From: Burkholderiales bacterium
Lineage (GTDB): Bacteria > Pseudomonadota > Gammaproteobacteria > Burkholderiales > Burkholderiaceae_C
Assembly (NCBI GenBank): GCA_028868895.1
Contig: JAGWTP010000036.1
Coordinates: 1 to 35,895, forward strand
Length of the DNA: 35,895 nt
Direction: 5' to 3'
The notes beneath the pieces are model-generated. The model did no database searches and had not been told where the DNA came from. It saw only the letters and a list, made by a program, of their open reading frames with translations. This document shows, piece by piece, positions 10,759-18,904 of the stretch (position 1 is the stretch's first letter; each line of letters starts with the position of its first letter). The translations under genes and the position numbers were made by a program.

Positions 10759-11895
10759 ATGACCATCACCCGCTTTTCGTTTCCCACCACGATCCACTTC
10801 GGCGCCGGAGCGCGCGCGCTCGCCGGGCCGCATTTGCGCGGGCACGGGCTGAAGCGGCCATTGATCGTCACCGACCGCGGCCTGGCGACGCTGCCGTTGA
10901 TCGCCGAATTGCAGGCCGAGCTCGAAGCGGTGGGGCTGGCCGTGAACGTATACAGCGGCGTCTTCGGCAACCCCACTGGTGCGCAAGTGATGCACGGCGC
11001 GGCGGCGTACCGGGCCCACGCGGCCGACTGCGTGGTCGGTGTGGGTGGCGGCGCGGCGCTCGACGTCGCCAAGGTCGTCGGCCTGCTGGCCACCCACCCG
11101 GGCGACGTGATGGAGTACGTGTGGGACCACCCGCAGGTGCGGCCGATCACCGGCGCGTTGCCGCACTTCATCGCGCTGCCCACGACTTCGGGCACTGGCA
11201 GCGAGGTCGGGCGCGCCAGCGTGATCAGCGAGGAAGACACGCACGTCAAGCGGGTGATCTTCGCGCCAGCCATTCTGGCCAAGGCGGTGTTCGCCGACCC
11301 CGAACTCACGCTCGGCCTGCCGCCGGCCGTGACCGCCGCCACCGGCATGGACGCGCTCACCCACAACATCGAGAGCTACCTGTCGCCGGCCTACCACCCG
11401 CTGTGCGACGGCATCGCGCTCGAGGGTGTGCGCATCGGCGCGCGCGCGCTGCTTACGGCGGTGCGCGAGCCGGGCAACCTGCCGGCCCGCGCCGACATGA
11501 TGATGAGCTCGATGATGGGCGCGATCGCGTTCCAGAAGGACCTGGGCGCGGTGCACTCCTGCGCGCACGCGCTCGGCACGGTCTGCGACCTGCACCACGG
11601 CCTGGCCAACGCGCTGATGATCGAGCCGGTGATGGCCTTCAACCTCGAGGCCGTGCCCGAGAAGTTCGCCGAACTCGCGCACGTGGTGGGTGCCACCTCG
11701 GCGAGCACCTTCGTACCGTGGCTCGCGCACCTGAAGCAGCAGATCGGCATCGCGCCGTCGCTGCAGGCGGTGGGCGTGACGCGCGGGCACTTCGCCCGGC
11801 TGGTCGAGATCGCGACGAGCGACATCTGTCACCGGACCAACCCGCGCACTTGCACGCCAGCCGACTTCGAGCGCTTCTTCGGCGAGGCATTCTGA
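10759..11895 (+). CDS. Iron-containing alcohol dehydrogenase
   Basis: This 378-residue protein belongs to the group III metal-dependent alcohol dehydrogenases. The NAD-binding GVGGGAALDVAK motif, the PTTSGTGSEV loop, the TGMDALTHNIESY segment and the metal-binding histidines in HSCAHALG and DLHHGLANA are all present. It would oxidise a primary alcohol to an aldehyde with NAD+. In the cluster it sits between a gamma-glutamylamide synthetase with its solute-binding protein and a gamma-glutamyl hydrolase plus aldehyde dehydrogenase, suggesting that it oxidises the hydroxyl of a gamma-glutamylated amino alcohol. That substrate is an inference. The stop overlaps the next start by one base (TGATG). 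Length and motifs are complete. Confidence 0.93.
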   Translation: MTITRFSFPTTIHFGAGARALAGPHLRGHGLKRPLIVTDRGLATLPLIAELQAELEAVGLAVNVYSGVFGNPTGAQVMHGAAAYRAHAADCVVGVGGGAALDVAKVVGLLATHPGDVMEYVWDHPQVRPITGALPHFIALPTTSGTGSEVGRASVISEEDTHVKRVIFAPAILAKAVFADPELTLGLPPAVTAATGMDALTHNIESYLSPAYHPLCDGIALEGVRIGARALLTAVREPGNLPARADMMMSSMMGAIAFQKDLGAVHSCAHALGTVCDLHHGLANALMIEPVMAFNLEAVPEKFAELAHVVGATSASTFVPWLAHLKQQIGIAPSLQAVGVTRGHFARLVEIATSDICHRTNPRTCTPADFERFFGEAF

Positions 11896-12695
11896 TGGCC
11901 CGCCCGCTGATCATCGGCCTCTCCGCACGCATCCACCACCCGGTCGGCCCGGTGCTCGACCTGGGCGGCGTCTACACCAAGACGCTGCACTACCTCGAGC
12001 AATCGGTGGCCCACTGGGTGCTCGCCAAAGACGTGCTTGCGGTGATGATCCCGGCAATCGAAAGCGAGGGCCTGATCCAGCGCAGCGAGATGAGCCTGGC
12101 GGCCTACGCCGAGCACCTGGACGGCCTGGTGCTGCAGGGCGGCGCCGATGTGGCGCCGCAGAGTTATGGCGAAAGCCCGCTGGTCCCCGAATGGGCCGGC
12201 GACGCGGTGCGCGACCGCTATGAGATCGACCTGTTCAACGCGTTCGTGGCCGCCGGCAAGCCGGTGATCGGCATCTGCCGCGGCTGCCAGCTGATCAACG
12301 TGGCGCTCGGCGGCACGCTGTTCCAGGACATTCCGACCCAGGTGACGCGGGCGATCTCGCACCGCGACACCGACCTCTACGAGCGCGCGCTGCACGACGT
12401 CAACCTGGTGCAGGGCACGCGGTTGGCGCAGCTGTATCCGCAGGTCCAGCAGGCCAAGATCAATTCGATCCACCACCAGGCCGTGAAGGACCTCGGCAGC
12501 GATCTGGTGGTCGAGGCGCTGGGCGTGCCCGACGGCATCGTCGAGGCGATCCGCTGGCGCGGGCCGAGCTACGTGTTCGGCATGCAGTGGCACCCCGAAT
12601 TCCTGGCGCTCAAGTCGCTCGACCCGTCGCAGCTCGACGGCGCACCGATCCTGCACGACTTCCTGGCCACCGCGCGCGCATGCCGCGAGGCCTGA
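11895..12695 (+). CDS. Gamma-glutamyl-gamma-aminobutyrate hydrolase family protein (peptidase C26, PuuD-like)
   Basis: This is a 266-residue class-I glutamine-amidotransferase fold hydrolase. The nucleophile elbow GICRGCQ places the catalytic cysteine at Cys128, and MQWHPEF supplies the histidine and glutamate of the triad (His233, Glu235). The substrate-pocket opening LQGGADVAPQSY is also typical of PuuD. Family members cleave the gamma-glutamyl amide bond to release free glutamate and the processed amine product. Placement directly after the alcohol dehydrogenase (one-base overlap) and before the aldehyde dehydrogenase fits the last step of a gamma-glutamylated amine pathway. No missing residue was noticed. 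Confidence 0.92.
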   Translation: MARPLIIGLSARIHHPVGPVLDLGGVYTKTLHYLEQSVAHWVLAKDVLAVMIPAIESEGLIQRSEMSLAAYAEHLDGLVLQGGADVAPQSYGESPLVPEWAGDAVRDRYEIDLFNAFVAAGKPVIGICRGCQLINVALGGTLFQDIPTQVTRAISHRDTDLYERALHDVNLVQGTRLAQLYPQVQQAKINSIHHQAVKDLGSDLVVEALGVPDGIVEAIRWRGPSYVFGMQWHPEFLALKSLDPSQLDGAPILHDFLATARACREA

Positions 12696-12724
12696 GCCAT
12701 CACCGTCCACCGCAAAGCCAAGCC

Positions 12725-14095
12725 ATGCTCGAGATTCACAACCCCGCCACCGGCGAGCCGATCGCCGAAGTCCCGCAAGCCACGCCCGAGATCGTCGCAG
12801 AGCGTGCCCGCGCCGCGCGCCGGGCACAGCCGGCGTGGTTCGCCATCGGGCTGGACGCGCGGCTGCAGGTGCTGCAGCGCTTTCGGGCTGCGCTGGCCGC
12901 CGAGCTCGAACCGCTCGCGGCCACGCTGACGCAGGAGGTCGGCAAGCCGATCCGCCAGTCGCGCAACGAGATCAGCGGCCTGCTCGGGCGCATCGACTTC
13001 TTCCTGGCGCAGGCCGCCGCCACGCTCGCACCGCAGCAGGTGTTCGACGAAGGCGGCACGCGCGAGGTGATCGGCCTCGACCCGCTCGGCGTGGTGGCCA
13101 ACATCTCGGCCTGGAACTACCCCTACTTCGTGGGCGGCAACGTGTTCGTGCCGGCGCTGCTGGCGGGCAACGCGGTGCTGTACAAGCCCTCGGAGTTCGC
13201 GACGCTGACGGGCCTTCACATCGCGCGGCTGCTGCATCAGGCCGGCGTCCCGCCGGATGTGTTCTCCCCGCTGGTCGGCGGTGGCGCGGTCGGCGCGGCG
13301 CTGCTCGCGCAGGACGTGGACGGCGTGTTCTTCACCGGCTCGCACGCCACCGGCGTGAAGATCGCGCAGGCGGTCGGCCCGCGCTTCATCAAGCTGCAGC
13401 TCGAGCTGGGCGGCAAGGACCCGACCTACGTCTGCGAAGACGCCGACGTGCAGGCGGCGGCCGAGTCGCTCGCCGACGGCGCGATGTACAACGCCGGCCA
13501 GAGCTGCTGCTCGGTCGAGCGCATCTATGTGCACGAGCGCATCCACGACGCGTTCGTCGCGGCCTTCGTCGACACCGTGCGCGGCTTCAAGCTCGGCGAC
13601 CCGACCCGTGAAGACACCTACATCGGCGCGATCACGCGCGCGCCGCAGCTCGACGTGCTCGAAGCGCAGGTGGCTGACGCCGAGGCCAAGGGCGCGACGC
13701 TGCGTCTGGGTGGCGCGCGCCTGGCCAAGCCCGGCAACTGGTTCGAGCCCACCGTGTTCACCGAGGTCGACCACACGATGGCGTTGATGCGCGAGGAGAG
13801 CTTCGGCCCGATCATCGGCATCCAGAAGGTCGGTGGCGACGCCGAAGCGTTGATGCTGATGAACGACACGCGCTACGGCCTGACCGCCGGCGTGTACACG
13901 CGCGACGAAGCGCGCGCCAAGGCGATCCTGGCGCGCGTGAACGCCGGCAGCGTCTACTGGAATTGCTGCGACCGCGTGAGCCCGCGCCTGCCGTGGTCGG
14001 GCCACGGCGATTCGGGCGTCGGGCTGACGTTGTCGACCTACGGCATCCAGACCTTCACGCGGCCGCGCGCCTGGCATTTGCGGCAGCCGGGGTAG
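12725..14095 (+). CDS. NAD(P)-dependent aldehyde dehydrogenase
   Basis: This 456-residue aldehyde dehydrogenase starts MLEIHNPATGEPI. The conserved LGVVANISAWNYPYFV, the nucleotide-binding FTGSHATG, the general base in LELGGKDP (Glu227) and the catalytic cysteine in GQSCCSVER (Cys261) are all visible, as is the C-terminal EESFGPI. It is shorter than the classical 480-500-residue enzymes, closer to YneI-type succinate-semialdehyde dehydrogenases. It would oxidise the aldehyde made by the upstream alcohol dehydrogenase. Thirty bases separate it from the hydrolase gene. The ATG at 12725 was chosen over an upstream open frame because it gives the family N terminus. Confidence 0.92.
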   Translation: MLEIHNPATGEPIAEVPQATPEIVAERARAARRAQPAWFAIGLDARLQVLQRFRAALAAELEPLAATLTQEVGKPIRQSRNEISGLLGRIDFFLAQAAATLAPQQVFDEGGTREVIGLDPLGVVANISAWNYPYFVGGNVFVPALLAGNAVLYKPSEFATLTGLHIARLLHQAGVPPDVFSPLVGGGAVGAALLAQDVDGVFFTGSHATGVKIAQAVGPRFIKLQLELGGKDPTYVCEDADVQAAAESLADGAMYNAGQSCCSVERIYVHERIHDAFVAAFVDTVRGFKLGDPTREDTYIGAITRAPQLDVLEAQVADAEAKGATLRLGGARLAKPGNWFEPTVFTEVDHTMALMREESFGPIIGIQKVGGDAEALMLMNDTRYGLTAGVYTRDEARAKAILARVNAGSVYWNCCDRVSPRLPWSGHGDSGVGLTLSTYGIQTFTRPRAWHLRQPG

Positions 14096-14158
14096 CCGCC
14101 GCCATCCACGAGGCGGCCGCCGGCCGGGTGCCGGGCGTCGGCACCGCGGCTCACGCGC

Positions 14159-14638
14159 TCAGTCCCGCAGCAGGTCGGCCGGCAACGCGCGGCGCACCAC
14201 GTCGCGCAATGCAAAGCTCGACTGGATGCGCGCCACATGTGGCAGGCGCGAGAGCTGGGTCTTGTGCACGCGCTCGAAGTCGATCAGGTCGCGCACCAGC
14301 AGGATCAGCAGGTAGTCGTCGCTGCCCGACATCAAAAAGCAGCGCAGCACGCTGTCGCACTGCGCCACCGCCTGCTCGAACTCGCCCAGGTCGGCCTCGC
14401 TCTGCCCCTTGAGCGTGACCTGCACGACCACGGTGGTGTTCAGGCCGAACGCGGCCGGGTCGATGTCGGCGCTGTAGCCACGGATCACGCCGGCCTCTTC
14501 GAGCGCGCGCTGGCGGCGCGCCACGGCACTGGCCGACAGGTGCACCGCCTGCGCCAGGTCCACATTCGCGGCGCGGCCGCGCTGGCTGAGTTCGAGCAGC
14601 AGGCGGCGGTCGGCGCGGTCGATCGGCGGGCTTTGCAT
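14159..14638 (-). CDS. Lrp/AsnC-family transcriptional regulator
   Basis: This is a 159-residue regulator with an N-terminal winged helix-turn-helix (residues about 5-60; DRADRRLLLELSQRGR, then the recognition helix with SASAVARRQRALEEAGVI) and a C-terminal RAM ligand-binding domain (about 65-150; a VVQVTLKGQ strand, SGSDDYLLILLVRD). Such proteins form dimers to octamers and respond to amino acids. It is divergent from alanine dehydrogenase across a 135-base gap and convergent with the aldehyde dehydrogenase. By the usual pattern in proteobacteria it probably controls the ald gene, with alanine as effector. That role is inferred from position. Confidence 0.93.
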   Translation of the reverse strand: MQSPPIDRADRRLLLELSQRGRAANVDLAQAVHLSASAVARRQRALEEAGVIRGYSADIDPAAFGLNTTVVVQVTLKGQSEADLGEFEQAVAQCDSVLRCFLMSGSDDYLLILLVRDLIDFERVHKTQLSRLPHVARIQSSFALRDVVRRALPADLLRD

Positions 14639-14773
14639 GAAACTGGCTTGCAGCGTTGGCTTGGCGCGAGTTTATCGCGCGAGCGCGGGTGTTCACGTGC
14701 CGAAAACGCGCGCAAATGACGCACACGCGTTCGTAGACTGGCGCACTTCAACCCACCCACTCAGGAGCCCCTC

Positions 14774-15889
14774 ATGCGCGTCGGCGTACCCACGGAAATC
14801 AAGGTTCAGGAACATCGCGTCGGCCTCACGCCGATGGCCGTGCGCGAGTACGCCGCAGCCGGGCACGAGGTGCTGGTACAAGCGGGCGCGGGCGCCGGCA
14901 TCGGTGCCGACGATGCGGCCTATGTGACTGCCGGTGCACGCATCGTTCGCAGTGCGGCCGAGGTGTTTGCGGCCGCCGACATGATCGTCAAGGTCAAGGA
15001 GCCGCAAGAGGGCGAGTGGAAGATGCTGCGCGAAGGCCAGATCCTGTTCACCTACCTGCACCTGGCACCCGACCCTGAACAGGCACGCGGCCTGATCGAG
15101 TCGGGCTGCATCGCGGTGGCCTACGAAACCGTGACCGACGAGCGTGGCGGCCTGCCGCTGCTGGCGCCGATGAGCGAAGTGGCCGGGCGCCTGGCGATCG
15201 AGGCGGCCGCGTTCTCGTTGCGCAAGCCGGCCGGCGGCAAGGGCCTGCTGCTCGGCGGTGTGCCGGGCGTGCAGCCGGCTCGCGTGGTGGTGGTGGGTGG
15301 CGGCGTGGTCGGCACGCACGCGGCGCGCATGGCGGCGGGGCTGGGCGCCGAGGTGACGATCCTCGACCGCTCGCTGCCGCGCCTGCGCCAGCTCGACGAG
15401 CTGTTCCAGGGCCGGGTGCGCACGCGCTATTCGAGCGTGGCCAACGTCGAAGAAGAAGTGCTGGTGGCCGACGTCGTCGTCGGTGCGGTGTTGATCCCCG
15501 GCGCGAGCGCGCCCAAGGTCGTGACGCGTGCGATGCTCAAGCGCATGCTGCCGCGCAGCGTGCTGGTCGACGTGTCGATCGACCAGGGCGGTTGCTTCGA
15601 GACCTCGCACGCCACCACCCACGACGCGCCGACCTACGAGGTCGACGGCATCATCCACTACTGCGTGGCGAACATGCCCGGCGCGGTGCCCGCAACATCG
15701 AGCCATGCGCTGAATCACGCCACGCTGCCGTTCGGGCTGGCGCTGGCGAGCCTGGGCGAGCGCGCGCTGGTCAACGACATCCACCTGCGCCGCGGCCTGA
15801 ACATCCATCGCGGGCGTGTCACCTGCGCGCCGGTGGCGCGCGCGCTGGGCCTGACCGAAGTCAAGGCCGAGGTGGCGCTGGGCATGTAG
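14774..15889 (+). CDS. ald: Alanine dehydrogenase
   Basis: Ald catalyses the reversible NAD-dependent deamination of L-alanine to pyruvate and ammonia. The 371-residue length and the hallmark segments are typical: MRVGVPTEIKVQEHRVGLTP at the N terminus, KVKEPQEGEW with the substrate-binding lysine, a Rossmann VVVVGGGVVGTHAARMA, and the conserved VDVSIDQGGCFETS and PTYEVDGIIHYCVANMPGA. A ribosome binding site CAGGAG lies at 14762-14767. The divergent Lrp-type regulator is the likely controller. If the upstream gamma-glutamyl cluster yields alanine (from alaninol), this enzyme would be its natural outlet; that link is speculative. Confidence 0.96.
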   Translation: MRVGVPTEIKVQEHRVGLTPMAVREYAAAGHEVLVQAGAGAGIGADDAAYVTAGARIVRSAAEVFAAADMIVKVKEPQEGEWKMLREGQILFTYLHLAPDPEQARGLIESGCIAVAYETVTDERGGLPLLAPMSEVAGRLAIEAAAFSLRKPAGGKGLLLGGVPGVQPARVVVVGGGVVGTHAARMAAGLGAEVTILDRSLPRLRQLDELFQGRVRTRYSSVANVEEEVLVADVVVGAVLIPGASAPKVVTRAMLKRMLPRSVLVDVSIDQGGCFETSHATTHDAPTYEVDGIIHYCVANMPGAVPATSSHALNHATLPFGLALASLGERALVNDIHLRRGLNIHRGRVTCAPVARALGLTEVKAEVALGM

Positions 15890-16016
15890 GGCGCGCGGGT
15901 TCGTCCAGAGGCCGAGCCGCGCGGCGCACTGCAGCGCAGGCGGGTGGCGACCTTGCCTACACTGGCGCCTTCCACGTCACCGCGCCGGGGCCAAGTCGGC
16001 CGCCCGCGCCGCTCCC

Positions 16017-17105
16017 ATGCTCATCGAAGACATCCGACAGCGCCTGCGCGCCCACGGCGCCAAGCCGTGCCACGAGCACCGCGTGCTGCGGCTGTGGTCG
16101 CACGCGCAGCCGCAGGACAGCGGCCGGCGCCGGCCCGAAGACTTCCTGCCGCTCGACGTGCGCAGCGCGTTGCCGGCGTTGCTGGCCGATCTGCAGGATC
16201 TCGCTCGGGTGCGCGGCGAGCACCCGAGCGACGACGGTTCGGTTCGTCTGCTGGTCGAGCTGGCGGATGGCCAGACGGTCGAGAGCGTGCTGCTGCCGCG
16301 CGACGGCTTGTGCGTCTCGACGCAGGTCGGCTGCGCCGTGGGGTGCGTGTTCTGCATGACCGGGCAGGGCGGCCTGCTGCGCCAACTGGGCAGTGCCGAA
16401 ATCGTCGCTCAGGTGGCGCTGGCGCGCGCACGGCGGCCGGTCGCGCGGGTCGTGTTCATGGGCATGGGCGAGCCGGCGCACAACCTGGACAACGTGCTCG
16501 ACGCGATCGAGCTGCTCGGCACCGAAGGCGGCATCGGCCACAAGCATCTGGTGTTCTCGACCGTCGGCGACCGGCGCGTGTTCGAGCGGTTGCCGCTCGG
16601 GCGCGTCAAGCCGGCGCTGGCGCTGTCGCTGCATTCGACGCGTGCGACATTGCGCGCGCGGCTGCTGCCGCGCGCTGCGGCGATCGAACCGGCCGAACTG
16701 GTGGATGCGGCCGAACGCTACGCGCGTGCAACCGGCCATCCGGTGCAGTACCAGTGGACGCTGATCGAGGGCGTCAACGACGGCGACGACGAACTCGACG
16801 GCCTCGTGCGGCTTCTGGCCGGCAAGCGCGCATGCCTGAACCTGATTCCGTACAACACGGTGACGGGGCTGGAGTTCAGGCGCCCGCCGTGGGAACGCGC
16901 GGTGGCAATCGCGCAGTCGCTGCATCGGCGCGGGGTGCTGACCAAGCTGCGCCGCTCGGCCGGGCAGGACGTCGACGGCGGCTGCGGTCAGTTGCGCGCG
17001 CGTGCGCTCGCGCCGGGTGGCGCCGGCGGCGCGGCACGAGCGGTAACTTCGCGACCCACGCCAGCTGCCAAAATCGACGCCGTGACTTGGCTCGCGGCGC
17101 AATAG
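16017..17105 (+). CDS. RlmN/Cfr-family radical SAM RNA methyltransferase paralogue
   Basis: This is a 362-residue radical SAM enzyme of the RlmN/Cfr family. The iron-sulfur cluster motif is CAVGCVFC (Cys106, Cys110, Cys113). The two extra catalytic cysteines of the ping-pong methyl-transfer mechanism are in place at Cys99 and in GCGQL (Cys323). [14 protein letters not shown] and LIPYN are also conserved. Canonical RlmN methylates C2 of A2503 in 23S rRNA and A37 of some tRNAs. The usual betaproteobacterial rlmN, as I recall, sits in another neighbourhood and has a longer N-terminal helical domain, so this may be a second paralogue with a different target. The start ATG at 16017 has no strong ribosome binding site. 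Confidence 0.85.
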   Translation: MLIEDIRQRLRAHGAKPCHEHRVLRLWSHAQPQDSGRRRPEDFLPLDVRSALPALLADLQDLARVRGEHPSDDGSVRLLVELADGQTVESVLLPRDGLCVSTQVGCAVGCVFCMTGQGGLLRQLGSAEIVAQVALARARRPVARVVFMGMGEPAHNLDNVLDAIELLGTEGGIGHKHLVFSTVGDRRVFERLPLGRVKPALALSLHSTRATLRARLLPRAAAIEPAELVDAAERYARATGHPVQYQWTLIEGVNDGDDELDGLVRLLAGKRACLNLIPYNTVTGLEFRRPPWERAVAIAQSLHRRGVLTKLRRSAGQDVDGGCGQLRARALAPGGAGGAARAVTSRPTPAAKIDAVTWLAAQ

Positions 17106-17145
17106 CCGCTGGGCCGCCCTGAACACCCCACACGAAGGATTCGGC

Positions 17146-17967
17146 ATGACGATGGACGTGGTCGACTACGAGATCAAGGGCGCGGAGATGCAGTTCGTCG
17201 AGATCGAACTCGATCCCGGCGAAGCAGCGGTCGGCGAGGCCGGCAGCATGATGTTCATGGACGCGGGCATCTCGATGGACACGGTGTTCGGCGACGGCTC
17301 GCAGGCCAGCGGCGCCGCCGGCCTGCTGGGCAAGCTGCTCGGCGCCGGCAAGCGCCTGGTGACCGGCGAGTCGCTGTTCACGACCGTCTACACCAACCAG
17401 GGTTCGACCAAGCTGCGGGTCGCGTTCGCGGCGCCGTACCCGGGCAAGATCATGGCGATGGATCTGCGCCAGCTCGGCGGCACCCTGATCTGCCAGAAAG
17501 ACGCGTTCCTGTGCGCCGCGCGCGGCGTGTCGCTGGGCATCTTCTTCCAGCAGAAGCTGTCGGTCGGCTTCTTCGGCGGCGAAGGCTTCATCATGGAGCG
17601 GCTCGACGGCGACGGCCTGGCGTTCGTGCACGCCGGCGGCACGGTCGTGAAGCGCGAACTGCGCGCCGGCCAGACGCTGCTGGTCGACACCGGCTGCATC
17701 GTGGCCCTGACGCCGAGCGTGAGCTTCGAGATCCAGTACGTCGGCAAGGTCAAGACCGCGTTGTTCGGCGGTGAAGGCGTGTTCCTGGCGAAGGTCACCG
17801 GGCCCGGCACGGTGTGGCTGCAGAGCCTGCCGTTCTCGCGCCTGGCCTCGCGCGTGTTCGCGGCGGCGCCGCAGCGCGGCGGCTCGCGCGAAGAGGGCTC
17901 GGTGCTCGGCGGGCTGGCGGTGGGCGGCCTGCTGGGCAGTGTGCTCGGCGGCGGCGACGACGACTGA
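17146..17967 (+). CDS. TIGR00266 / AIM24-family protein
   Basis: This 273-residue protein has the double beta-helix AIM24 fold (TIGR00266 family). Segments [22 protein letters not shown] at the start, [22 protein letters not shown] in the middle and [13 protein letters not shown] later are characteristic. The last 25 residues are Gly-rich and end in four consecutive aspartates after the glycines (GGGDDD). In bacteria the function is unknown; a yeast relative is a mitochondrial inner-membrane protein. A ribosome binding site GAAGGA precedes the ATG. Its stop shares a base with the next start (TGATG), so the two are translationally coupled, although no functional link is evident. Confidence 0.9.
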   Translation: MTMDVVDYEIKGAEMQFVEIELDPGEAAVGEAGSMMFMDAGISMDTVFGDGSQASGAAGLLGKLLGAGKRLVTGESLFTTVYTNQGSTKLRVAFAAPYPGKIMAMDLRQLGGTLICQKDAFLCAARGVSLGIFFQQKLSVGFFGGEGFIMERLDGDGLAFVHAGGTVVKRELRAGQTLLVDTGCIVALTPSVSFEIQYVGKVKTALFGGEGVFLAKVTGPGTVWLQSLPFSRLASRVFAAAPQRGGSREEGSVLGGLAVGGLLGSVLGGGDDD

Positions 17968-18860
17968 TGAGCGGGCCGATGCGAGATTCAATGCAAGCCC
18001 TGCCGGACCCGGCCGCACCCTGGCGTCCGCACGGCGGCGCGTGGCGCCCCGCGCTCGCGTTCGCCGCCCTGCTGATCGGCCTGCTGGTGCGCGCCGCGCC
18101 GGCACTGGCGGCCACGCCGCCGTCGAGCGTGCAGATCGAGGACATGACCTCGACCGAACTGCGCGACCGGATCCAGGCCGGCACGACGACGATCCTGGTG
18201 CCGATCGGCGGCACCGAGCAGAACGGGCCGTACATGGAGCTGGGCAAGCACAACGTGCGCGCGCGCGTGCTGGCCGACCGGATCGCCCAGCGCCTGGGCA
18301 ATGCGGTGGTCGCGCCGGTGATCGCGTATGTGCCCGAAGGCTCGATCGACCCGCCGGCCGCGCACATGCGTTTCACCGGCACGATCTCGATCCCGGTCGG
18401 CGCCTTCGAGGCCGTTCTCGAAGGCGCGGCGCGCAGCTTTCGGCAGCATGGGTTGTGCAACGTGGTGTTCCTGGGCGACCACGGCGGCTATCAGCAAAGC
18501 GAAGAGCGCGTCGCGGCGAAACTGAACCGCGAATGGGCGGCGCATTCGAAGTGCCGCGTGCACGCGCTGCTCGACTACTATCGCGTCACGCAGACGGCCT
18601 ATGTCGATGCGCTGAAGGCACGCGGCTTCAGCGCGGAAGAGATCGGCACCCACGCCGGGCTGGCGGACACCGCGCTGGCGCTGGCGATCGATCCGGCGCT
18701 GGTGCGCACGCAGGCCATGGCGCGCGGCCCGAAGGCCACGGCCAAGGACGGCGTCTATGGCGACCCGCGCCGGGCGACCGCCGAACTCGGGCAGATCGGG
18801 GTCGACGAGATCATCGCGAAGTCGGTGGCGCAGATTCGTGCATTGACGCCTGCGCACTGA
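17967..18860 (+). CDS. Exported creatininase-family protein
   Basis: This 297-residue protein belongs to the creatininase superfamily of metal-dependent amidohydrolases. It has a signal peptide (about residues 1-48, hydrophobic core FAALLIGLLVRAAPALA), so it acts outside the cytoplasm. The family motif that normally reads EQHGPH-x-PL-x-TD is here EQNGPYMELGKHN, and the usual HAGE-x-ETS is HAGLADTA. The middle GDHGGY motif is kept. Several expected metal ligands are therefore replaced, which argues for a changed metal site or substrate. The start ATG at 17967 overlaps the previous stop. The ATG at 17979 is an alternative. Creatinine itself is unlikely to be the substrate. Confidence 0.85.
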   Translation: MSGPMRDSMQALPDPAAPWRPHGGAWRPALAFAALLIGLLVRAAPALAATPPSSVQIEDMTSTELRDRIQAGTTTILVPIGGTEQNGPYMELGKHNVRARVLADRIAQRLGNAVVAPVIAYVPEGSIDPPAAHMRFTGTISIPVGAFEAVLEGAARSFRQHGLCNVVFLGDHGGYQQSEERVAAKLNREWAAHSKCRVHALLDYYRVTQTAYVDALKARGFSAEEIGTHAGLADTALALAIDPALVRTQAMARGPKATAKDGVYGDPRRATAELGQIGVDEIIAKSVAQIRALTPAH

Positions 18861-18904
18861 GGGCCGGCTTGGCGGCGAGCGAATGAAGTGATGGAGCTTT
18901 GCAG

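Noticed and set aside
9103-11832. 909-codon minus-strand frame and 1112-codon plus-strand frame (9357-12695) over the catabolic cluster
   Set aside because: Both are shadows of the solute-binding protein, alcohol dehydrogenase and hydrolase genes; only the last 266 codons of the plus frame are real, from 11895.
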